NCBI GenBank assembly: GCA_021805305.1
Contig: JAJZFO010000214.1
Location: 1-12,281, forward strand
Reading direction: 5' to 3'
Source of the DNA: Actinomycetes bacterium
GTDB taxonomy: Bacteria > Actinomycetota > Acidimicrobiia > Acidimicrobiales > RAAP-2
DNA length: 12,281 bases
Shown here: piece after piece, positions 1 through 7,172 of the stretch
Position numbering within the stretch: the stretch's first letter is position 1
Layout: every line of letters starts with the position of its first letter
The notes under the pieces: generated by a model
The model's database searches: none
Seen by the model: the letters and a program-made list of their open reading frames with translations, nothing else
Told to the model about the DNA's origin: nothing
Position numbers and translations under genes: made by a program

Positions 1-607
1 GGGTGAAGCGGTGGTCGTCGGGCTCCACGAGCAGCGGCTCGATGCCCAACACGTGCAATGCCTTGCCGATGCTCGAGTGGGCGTCGGCCGAGATGGCGAA
101 GCGCACCTCGTGAGCCGCGACCTCAGGGTGTCGGCGCCGTCCCACGTCACGTCCGACCGTGAGGGCTGACAGGTTGCCGCTCGAGCCGCCCGAGACGAAG
201 GCGCCTCCGGCGCCCTCGGGCATGCCAGCGCGTCGCGCCAGGAACTCCAAGGCCTGGTTCTCGGCGACCACGACGCCCGCCGATTCGAGCCAGCTGGTGC
301 CGTTGAGTCCCGAACACGCGACGACCATGTCAAAGAGCAACGAGTTCTTGGTGGGGGCGTTGGGGATGAAGGCGAGGAAACGGGGCGAATCGATCGAGAC
401 CACGTGCTGGGCGAGGTGGTCGCGGAAGAAGGCCAGCGTCTCTTGGGGGCTACGGCCCTCGGGGCCGATCAATCCCTCGAGGCTGGGTAGCGGAACTGGC
501 GAATGCATCCCGAAGTCCAGGGGGGCGTCGTGTTCCAACCGATCGCGGCAGTACTCGAATATCGCGTCGGTGAAGGCCTCATCGTAGGAATACATCGGGT
601 GCCTCAT
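1..607 (-). CDS. Group II pyridoxal-phosphate-dependent decarboxylase, 3' end outside window
   Basis: An open minus-strand frame runs without a stop from an ATG at 607 to the left edge, giving about 202 N-terminal residues. I read it as a fold-type I PLP enzyme of the aromatic-amino-acid/glutamate decarboxylase group. Visible marks are the N-terminal SPRFLAFIP segment, the glycine-serine-rich cofactor-phosphate stretch SGGSSGN (residues 139-145) and DAHSSIGKA, whose His177 is at the place of the histidine that stacks on the PLP ring. The PLP lysine and the C-terminal domain lie beyond the edge. AAAGGA ends about seven bases before the ATG and supports this start; a second Met lies four residues on (codon 595-593). 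The substrate cannot be told: aromatic amino acids, glutamate and others are all decarboxylated by this group. The gene is divergent from pheA. Confidence 0.87.
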   Translation of the reverse strand, partial: MRHPMYSYDEAFTDAIFEYCRDRLEHDAPLDFGMHSPVPLPSLEGLIGPEGRSPQETLAFFRDHLAQHVVSIDSPRFLAFIPNAPTKNSLLFDMVVACSGLNGTSWLESAGVVVAENQALEFLARRAGMPEGAGGAFVSGGSSGNLSALTVGRDVGRRRHPEVAAHEVRFAISADAHSSIGKALHVLGIEPLLVEPDDHRFT

Positions 608-687
608 TGCACGTCCTTTCGTTAGGGCTCAAACCATCGTAGAAGGTCCGCCATAGGGGCGCCCAGACGGCCGAGTAGCATCGCTCC
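608..687. promoter_or_regulatory. Divergent promoter region between decarboxylase and pheA
   Basis: These 80 bases must hold the start signals for both flanking genes. On the plus strand TAGCAT (676-681) fits the TANNNT -10 pattern and ends six bases before the pheA ATG, the spacing of a leaderless transcript. No Shine-Dalgarno is present there. On the minus strand TACGAT (641-636) could be a -10 box, giving a leader of roughly 22 bases that includes the AAAGGA ribosome site. No convincing -35 hexamer is visible for either direction, so both assignments are tentative. Confidence 0.35.
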
Positions 688-1644
688 ATGACTCGTGCGC
701 GCGTTGGGTTCCTCGGGCCCGAAGGCTCCTTCTCGCACGAAGCGGTGGTGACGCTGGAGGGCGTGGAGGCGGTGGCCTTCGCGTCGATCGCCGAGGTCCT
801 GTCCGCGGTGGCCGACGGCACCCTCGACACGGGGCTCGTCCCGCTCGAGAACGCCATCGAAGGTACCGTCTCGGCCACCATCGACGGACTCGTCTTCGAC
901 CACGACCTCGTCATCGAACGAGAGATCGTGCTCCCCATCCGCATGCACCTGCTGGCGCGGCCTGGCGTGACACCCGCGCAGGTGACGCGCGTCTCGAGCT
1001 ACGTGCACGCCCTGGCCCAGGTTCGCGGGTATCTGTCGGCGAACCTGGGACACGCGCAGATCGAGCAGACCACGTCGACCTCACAGGCCGCGCGCGAGGT
1101 CGCCGAGTCCGAGGAACCGTGGGCCGCCGTGGGCTCGTCCATCGCCGCGTCGTTGTTTGGTCTCGAGATCATCGCGTCGGACATCGCCGACCACCAGGAG
1201 AACGCCACGCGCTTCGTCGAGGTCGGGCGGGGCGAGATCCCCGCGCCCACCGGACACGATCGGACCTCGATCGTCTGCTTCCAGGACGCGGACCGGCCCG
1301 GTTCCCTCTACGGCATCCTCGGACGCTTCGCCGCGCGCGACATCAACCTGACCAAACTCGAGAGCCGACCGACCAAGCGGGGCCTCGGTGACTACTGCTT
1401 CGTCATCGAGTTCGACGGCCACGTCGGTGACGACGTGATCGGGGACTGTCTAGCCGACTTGCAGGCGCACCTCGTGCGGGTCAAGTTCCTGGGTTCGTAC
1501 CCGGTGACCGGCGAGGCGTCACGCGTGCGCCGCACGGAGGTGGGTGCGGCCCGCCGCGCCGCGGCGCAGTGGATTGAGGCCTTGAGGAGTCGGATTCGCC
1601 GGACCCGCGACGCCGTGGCGCTGCCGGACTCACCTCATTCCTGA
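688..1644 (+). CDS. pheA: Prephenate dehydratase (monofunctional, with ACT domain)
   Basis: The enzyme converts prephenate to phenylpyruvate with loss of water and CO2, the committed step to phenylalanine, in the cytoplasm. The 318-residue protein starts with the family signature GFLGPEGSFSHEA and has the PLENAIEGTV motif near residues 52-61. ENATRF (171-176) contains Thr174 at the place of the catalytic threonine of the TRF motif. Residues about 190-270 form an ACT regulatory domain, starting with DRPGSLYGIL and including ESRP (225-228), the site linked to phenylalanine feedback binding in this family. No chorismate mutase domain is fused. A basic arginine-rich tail of about 45 residues follows the ACT domain. 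The ATG at 688 places the conserved motif at residue 7 and is well supported by homology, although no ribosome site precedes it. Confidence 0.96.
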   Translation: MTRARVGFLGPEGSFSHEAVVTLEGVEAVAFASIAEVLSAVADGTLDTGLVPLENAIEGTVSATIDGLVFDHDLVIEREIVLPIRMHLLARPGVTPAQVTRVSSYVHALAQVRGYLSANLGHAQIEQTTSTSQAAREVAESEEPWAAVGSSIAASLFGLEIIASDIADHQENATRFVEVGRGEIPAPTGHDRTSIVCFQDADRPGSLYGILGRFAARDINLTKLESRPTKRGLGDYCFVIEFDGHVGDDVIGDCLADLQAHLVRVKFLGSYPVTGEASRVRRTEVGAARRAAAQWIEALRSRIRRTRDAVALPDSPHS

Positions 1645-1697
1645 TCAGCTGCCCCTTTAGGAGTTCGCTCCGTCGCGGGTGACCGCGGTGACGCGAG

Positions 1698-1753
1698 AAA
1701 TTTGAAAAAAGTTCACATTGTGGCTTGACAGCGTCATTCGCGGTCACTACTTT
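1698..1753 (+). promoter_or_regulatory. Promoter of the glycoside-uptake cluster (UP-like tract, -35, -10)
   Basis: An AT-rich tract (about 1698-1712), striking in this GC-rich window, precedes an exact TTGACA at 1725-1730. After a 17-base spacer comes TACTTT (1748-1753) as a plausible -10, which would start RNA near 1760. The exact -35 and the ideal spacing make this the best promoter in the window. The -10 matches only part of TATAAT. The start site would fall within the repressor operators just downstream. Confidence 0.65.
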
Positions 1754-1780
1754 GTAAGCGGTTACGAAAGCGGTTACAGA
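1751..1780 (+). promoter_or_regulatory. Two overlapping LacI/cre-type operators
   Basis: The 10-mer AAGCGGTTAC occurs twice, at 1756-1765 and 1768-1777, 12 bases apart. Each copy is the core of a LacI/GalR-type pseudo-palindrome centred on CG. The 18-base site 1751-1768 fits the classical cre consensus WWTGNAARCGNWWWCAWW at every position but one (G instead of A at 1766). The second site, 1763-1780, departs from it at two positions. They overlap the proposed -10 and RNA start, so a bound repressor would block transcription. The obvious binder is the LacI-family protein encoded 36 bases downstream, which implies autoregulation of the whole cluster. Confidence 0.75.
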
Positions 1781-1815
1781 AAATCGCGACGTGAACAAAA
1801 GACCCGGGGGGGAAA

Positions 1816-2922
1816 GTGGCCGAATCGACACCGACGATTTACGACGTGGCGGAACGCGCCGGCGTCTCGATCGCCACGGTGAGTCGGGCGTTGAACTCCT
1901 TGGACTCGGTGCGTCCCGCGACGCGCGCGAAGGTCCTTCGGGCGATGGAGGAACTCGACTTCGTTCCCAACTCGGTCGCGCGCGGACTCTCGATCGGCAA
2001 GCACGGGATCCTCGGACTGGTCTTCACGAGGGTCGTCGGGGAGAACAATGGACTAGCGGTGGAGGAGGCGAGCCTGCTCTACACCGACATCGTCATTCGA
2101 GGCGCGGAGACCCGCGCCGCCGAGCACGGCTATTCGCTGCTCTTGAGCAGTTTCGACGAGAGCCATCCCTCGGGTGTGAACGCGTTGCTCGCCCTCACGG
2201 GAACCGTCGATGGCCTCATCGTTCTCGATCGCGTCTTGAGCGACGACGACGTGGCGGTCATCGCGCGACGCACGCCGGTGGTGCTGTTGGCCGGACGCGG
2301 CGACTCCGACGTGGCGATCACCGTACGCGTCGACAACGAGCAGGCCATGACGAGCTTGGCTGAACACCTCGTGCGGCAACACGGCGTGACGCGGGTCGGC
2401 TTCGTCTCGGGAAGCCTCGAGAGCCCCGACGCCGTCGCGCGCGCCAGCGGGTTTCGTCGCACGGTCGAAGCCTTGGGTGCCACCATCGCCGACGTCGACT
2501 TCCTCGAGGCGGACTGGACCTCGGCGGGTGGCGAAGCGGCGATGAGCGCGCGCCTCGACCGCGCCGAGCCGCTGCCCGAGGTGTTCGCCTGCGCGAATGA
2601 CCAGATGGCCGTGGGCGTGATCTTCGCGCTCCAAGAGCGCGGTCACGGCGTACCCGAGGACATCGCGGTGACCGGATTCGACGACATCACCCTGACGAGG
2701 TACTTCAGCCCGCCCCTGACCACCATTCGCCAGTCGGGCGGCTTGCTCGGCGCGGTCGCGGTCGACGCTCTCACGTCGCGCCTCAAGGGATCCGACGACG
2801 GAGAGAGAACGATCGTGCTCCCCACGCAACTCGTGGTGCGCGCGAGTTGCGGCTGCAGTGCGGACCCCGAGGAGCCGTTGCGTGAGCTACACAACGGCGC
2901 GCACCAGAGGATCACCGCATGA
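1816..2922 (+). CDS. LacI/GalR-family transcriptional repressor
   Basis: A 368-residue sugar-responsive DNA-binding protein. The N-terminal helix-turn-helix spans about residues 7-28, with DVAERAGVSIATVSRALN. The hinge-helix segment PNSVARGLS follows near residue 60. The rest is a periplasmic-binding-protein-like effector and dimer domain, with the typical GFDDITLTRYFSPPLTTIRQ near its end. The start is GTG at 1816: it puts the HTH at the normal distance from the N terminus. The G-rich run 1806-1812 sits only three bases before it, closer than usual for a ribosome site. The gene is first in the cluster, lies directly behind two operator-like sites, and its stop overlaps the next start in ATGA (2919-2922). 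It very likely controls the downstream transporter and beta-glucosidase, with a sugar or glycoside as inducer. The ligand is inferred only. Confidence 0.95.
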   Translation: MAESTPTIYDVAERAGVSIATVSRALNSLDSVRPATRAKVLRAMEELDFVPNSVARGLSIGKHGILGLVFTRVVGENNGLAVEEASLLYTDIVIRGAETRAAEHGYSLLLSSFDESHPSGVNALLALTGTVDGLIVLDRVLSDDDVAVIARRTPVVLLAGRGDSDVAITVRVDNEQAMTSLAEHLVRQHGVTRVGFVSGSLESPDAVARASGFRRTVEALGATIADVDFLEADWTSAGGEAAMSARLDRAEPLPEVFACANDQMAVGVIFALQERGHGVPEDIAVTGFDDITLTRYFSPPLTTIRQSGGLLGAVAVDALTSRLKGSDDGERTIVLPTQLVVRASCGCSADPEEPLRELHNGAHQRITA

Positions 2923-3899
2923 GGATGCTCCTGCGTCGCCTCTCGCTCTACCTGGTCACGGCCTGGGTGGCGATCACCGTCAACTTCCTGCTCCCGCGCC
3001 TGATGCCCGGCAACCCCGTGCAGCAGCTCATCGGCAAACTCACCGGTCTGGTGACCCCCCAGCAGGTCCACGCCATTGAGCAGCTCTTCGGCGTTGGTCT
3101 GCACCAGAATCTGTGGGACCAGTACCTCGGTTACTGGCACCAGTTGCTCATCGGCAACCTCGGCGTCTCGATCACCCTCTCGACCCCGGTGTCGACGGTC
3201 CTGCAGTCAGCGGTGCCGTGGACGATCGGTCTCATTGGCATCTCGACCATCCTCAGTTTCATCGTCGGTACCTTTTCGGGGGCGATGCTCGGCTGGTTCC
3301 GTGGTTCGCGTCTGGACTCGGTGATCCCGGTGGCGACGTTCTTCCAAGCGGTTCCCTACTTCTTCCTCGGCACCGTGGTGCTGCTCGTCTTCGGCTCCAC
3401 CCTGCACTGGTTCCCCGTGCTGGGCGCCTATAGCCAGTCGGTCACGCCGGGGTGGCACTGGGATTTCATCTTCAGCCTGGTCCGCTACGGCGAGCTGCCG
3501 GTCATCACGATCGTGCTGAGTTCGGTGGCGGGATGGATGCTGGGCATGCGCAACATGATGATCACGATGATCGCCGAGGACTTCGTGCTGATGGCGGTCG
3601 CCAAGGGTCTGCCGCGTCGCAAGGTGATCATGCACGCCGCGCGCAACGCGGTCCTGCCGAGCGTGGCCAACCTCTCGTTGGCCATTGGTCTCGTGGTCTC
3701 GGGGGCGTTGCTCGTCGAACTGGTCTTCAACTACCCGGGGGTGGGCAATTTGTTACTACAGGCCGTCTTGGACGAGGATTATCCGCTGATCCAAGGAATC
3801 TTCTTGGTCATCACGATGACGGTGCTGGCCGCTAATCTCCTGGCCGACATCTTCTACTTCGTTCTCGACCCGCGTACGCGCACCGAGGCGGCGGTATGA
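2919..3899 (+). CDS. ABC transporter permease, DppB/OppB type (oligosaccharide/peptide class)
   Basis: A 326-residue integral membrane subunit of a binding-protein-dependent importer. The N terminus has the DppB pattern of a first membrane helix (about residues 9-27) followed by RLMPGNPV. A long extracytoplasmic segment and further hydrophobic helices follow from about residue 95. The cytoplasmic coupling (EAA) loop is visible as AKGLPRRKVIMHAARNAVLP starting at residue 228. A second Met lies at codon 3. AGAGG (2906-2910), eight bases before the ATG, is the ribosome site; the start overlaps the repressor stop by four bases, indicating translational coupling. Sequence alone does not separate peptide from sugar carriers in this family. 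The linked LacI regulator and GH1 glucosidase favour a beta-glucoside or oligosaccharide as cargo. Confidence 0.94.
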   Translation: MRMLLRRLSLYLVTAWVAITVNFLLPRLMPGNPVQQLIGKLTGLVTPQQVHAIEQLFGVGLHQNLWDQYLGYWHQLLIGNLGVSITLSTPVSTVLQSAVPWTIGLIGISTILSFIVGTFSGAMLGWFRGSRLDSVIPVATFFQAVPYFFLGTVVLLVFGSTLHWFPVLGAYSQSVTPGWHWDFIFSLVRYGELPVITIVLSSVAGWMLGMRNMMITMIAEDFVLMAVAKGLPRRKVIMHAARNAVLPSVANLSLAIGLVVSGALLVELVFNYPGVGNLLLQAVLDEDYPLIQGIFLVITMTVLAANLLADIFYFVLDPRTRTEAAV

Positions 3900-4879
3900 G
3901 CGCCGTGCGCCTGCCGCGCTCGCCCAAGGTGTTGGTGGGAGCGGGTCTGGTCGCCTTCTTCGGCGTGCTCACCGTGGTGGGGCCCTGGCTCGCCCCCGAC
4001 AATCCCAGCGCCACCAACTTCACCGCGAACCTACGACCGTCGTCGAGCCACTGGCTCGGCACGACCGCCCTGGGGCAGGACATCTTCTCGCAACTCCTGG
4101 TCGGCGCCCGCGCGACGATGATCGTGGCCATCGTGGCGGGAGTGGTCGCCACCCTCTTGTCGATGATCATTGGCGTCGCGGCCGGGTACCTCGGGGGCAA
4201 GACGGACGAGGGACTGTCGCTGCTCTCGAACGTCTTCTTGGCGATCCCGGGACTTCCTCTGTTGATCGTGATCGACAGCTATCTACCGGCCGGTGGTCGC
4301 TCCAACTCCTTCGTCATTGGACTGATCATCAGTCTCACCGGTTGGGCGTGGGGCGCGCGCGTGCTGCGGGCGCAAACCATGTCGCTGCGCAATCGCGACT
4401 TCGTCGAGGCGGCGCGCATCATCGGGGAGAGTCGCCGGCGAATCATGATGTTCGAGATCGCCCCCAATCTGTTGCCCGTCCTCGCGTCGTCCCTGCTCTT
4501 CACGATTCTCTACTCCGTCGGTGCGTACGTGACCCTCGCCTACGTCGGTCTGACCTCGACCGCGGTGTGGAACTGGGGCACCATGCTCTACTGGGCGCAG
4601 GCCAACAACGCCCCGCTCGCGAACCAGTGGTGGTGGTTCGTGCCGCCGGGTATCTGCATCGCCCTGATCGGCACCGGACTGGCGCTGATGAACTTCGGCA
4701 TCGACGAGTTCATCAATCCGCGCTTGCGCTCGGCCGGACTGAGCGGCAAGGTCCGCCGCGCGAGCGGACTGCCGCGTCGACCGCGACTCGGCTTTACGCC
4801 GGTGGCGCGCAGTTACGCGTCGAGCACTCTCGCGCCCCGGCCTGCGGCGTCGACGGTGCCAGCGCCCGGGGCCCAGTGA
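3896..4879 (+). CDS. ABC transporter permease, DppC/OppC type
   Basis: A 327-residue partner permease that pairs with the preceding DppB-like subunit to form the membrane channel. It has the DppC layout: a first helix near residues 14-32, a short LAPDNPSATNF segment, the HWLGTTALGQDIFSQLL signature near 51-67, and then a bundle of helices. The EAA coupling loop is EAARIIGESRRRIMMFEIAP from residue 171. The family normally ends soon after INPRLR; here a proline- and arginine-rich tail of about 50 residues follows, probably cytoplasmic and of unknown use. The start overlaps the previous stop in ATGA (3896-3899). The end overlaps an ATG at 4879 by one base. Confidence 0.94.
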   Translation: MSAVRLPRSPKVLVGAGLVAFFGVLTVVGPWLAPDNPSATNFTANLRPSSSHWLGTTALGQDIFSQLLVGARATMIVAIVAGVVATLLSMIIGVAAGYLGGKTDEGLSLLSNVFLAIPGLPLLIVIDSYLPAGGRSNSFVIGLIISLTGWAWGARVLRAQTMSLRNRDFVEAARIIGESRRRIMMFEIAPNLLPVLASSLLFTILYSVGAYVTLAYVGLTSTAVWNWGTMLYWAQANNAPLANQWWWFVPPGICIALIGTGLALMNFGIDEFINPRLRSAGLSGKVRRASGLPRRPRLGFTPVARSYASSTLAPRPAASTVPAPGAQ

Positions 4880-4880
4880 T

Positions 4881-4887
4881 GGAGGAG
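4881..4887 (+). promoter_or_regulatory. Ribosome binding site GGAGGAG that decides the ATPase start
   Basis: GGAGGAG lies inside the first codons of a possible ATG start at 4879 and is five bases (counted from GGAGG) before GTG 4891. No Shine-Dalgarno precedes ATG 4879. The strong site therefore points to GTG 4891 as the main start of the first ATPase, although coupling from the TGATG overlap at 4877-4881 could also use the ATG, adding four residues. Confidence 0.55.
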
Positions 4888-4890
4888 ACC

Positions 4891-5999
4891 GTGGCCAACG
4901 ACACCGCCGGGACCGAGAACGACACGGTGCTCGACATCGAGGACTTCTGCGTCGACTACGGCTGGGGCCCCAGCGCGGTGCGCGCGGTCAACCACGTCAA
5001 CCTGAGCGTGCGGCGCTCGCGGGTGCTGGGGGTGGCCGGCGAGAGCGGTAGCGGCAAGTCGACCCTGGTATACGCGGCGACGCGACTCCTGCGCTCACCC
5101 GGGGTCATCTCGGGCGGACGCGTGACGCTCACCTTCGACGACCCGACCTCGAGCGACGCGAAGCGACGCACGGTCGACCTCCTCGCGGCTAGTGCGAGCG
5201 AACTGCGCGCGATCCGTTGGTCCCAGGTGTCCATCGTGCTGCAGAGCGCCCTCAACGCGCTCAACCCGGTGCTGCGCATCGGACACGAATTCGACGAGGT
5301 CCTCAAGACCCATCGACGCGACATGACCAAGGTGCAACGCCGCGAGCGTGCGGCGGAGCTCTTGTCCCTGGTGGGCCTCAACGCCGATCGCCTCGCGCGC
5401 TTCCCCCACGAGCTCTCCGGTGGTCAGCGACAGCGCATCATGATCGCCCTCGCCCTGGCCCTCGATCCCCAGTTGGTGATCATGGACGAGCCCACGACGG
5501 CTCTCGACGTGGTGACCCAGCGCGAGATCGTCAACGAACTCGCCCAGCTGCGCGCGCGCTTCGGCTTCTCGATGATCTTCATCACCCACGACCTCTCGCT
5601 GCTGGTGGAACTGGCCGACGACATCGCCGTGATGTACGCGGGCAACGTCGTGGAGTGGGCGCCGGCGGGCGACCTCTACAACACGCCACGCCATCCCTAT
5701 ACCCTGGGTCTCTTGAACTCCTCGCCCCCGTTGTCGGGCGAGCGGCGCGAGCTGGTGGGCATCACCGGGTCGCCACCGGACATGTCACAGCCCATCGCCG
5801 GGTGCAGCTTCCACGCGCGTTGCCCCTTCGCGCTGGACAAGTGCTCATCGCAGGTACCCGAGCTGCGCGTCCTCGACGAGTCCGGCCGCAAGGTCGCCTG
5901 CTGGCTGCACGACACCCCCGAGGAAGTGCCCGTCGCCCTCCGACGACGTCGTAGCGACGTGGTTCTCGAGGGGCGCCACGACGACGAGGGGGTCCTGCG

Positions 6000-6003
<4 letters not shown>
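4891..6003 (+). CDS. ABC transporter ATP-binding protein, DppD/OppD type
   Basis: A 370-residue cytoplasmic ATPase powering the importer. From GTG 4891 as residue 1: Walker A GESGSGKST (50-58), a Q-loop region SIVLQSALNALNP, signature LSGGQ (175-179), Walker B LVIMDEP with Asp199-Glu200, and the switch histidine in ITHD (His233). The C-terminal oligopeptide/dipeptide-transporter extension is present (TPRHPYTLGLL), with four cysteines at 305, 311, 318 and 337. In the mycobacterial Opp system the equivalent cysteines are reported to hold a [4Fe-4S] cluster. The GTG is preferred because GGAGGAG precedes it at good spacing; ATG 4879 is the alternative. The open frame continues far upstream within the permease gene, but that part is only a shadow. 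The stop overlaps the next start in ATGA. Confidence 0.94.
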
Positions 6004-7025
<1,022 letters not shown>

Positions 7026-7134
7026 CGATACCTCTGGCGCCGGTGTGCGACGATTCCATGCGACGTGGTCCCCACGGAGTAAGGGTCCAGCCGGCTCGCG
7101 CAGTACCCATCAGGACTTACACGGTCAACAACGA

Positions 7135-7152
7135 AGTCGGCGTCCGCCGACT
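7135..7152 (+). promoter_or_regulatory. Stem-loop just before the binding-protein gene
   Basis: AGTCGGC (7135-7141) pairs perfectly with GCCGACT (7146-7152) around a four-base loop. The hairpin ends ten bases before the AAAGGA ribosome site (7162-7167) of the solute-binding-protein gene. It is not followed by a T-run. It may protect the 5' end of a processed binding-protein mRNA, since this subunit is usually needed in excess, or act as a weak terminator. A weaker hairpin lies upstream (CGTGG 7064-7068 with CCACG 7072-7076). I see no convincing promoter in the 7026-7172 spacer. Confidence 0.4.
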
Positions 7153-7172
7153 GGACAATTCAAAGGATACTA

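Noticed and set aside
1673..1696. Possible pheA terminator hairpin (TCGCG with CGCGA)
   Set aside because: It has only five base pairs and a 14-base loop, and the following AT tract is better explained as part of the downstream promoter.
2053..2829. 258-residue minus-strand open frame opposite the repressor
   Set aside because: It is an antisense shadow of a well-supported LacI-family gene, with no ribosome site or domain.
3128..3134. CGGTTAC resembling half of the repressor operator
   Set aside because: It lies inside the permease coding region, has no matching other half and is expected by chance.
4342..4878. Open frame extending the first ATPase upstream to a TTG (553 residues in all)
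   Set aside because: The extension lies inside the DppC-type permease gene in another frame, has arginine-rich shadow composition and no ABC motif. The ATPase homology begins only after 4891.
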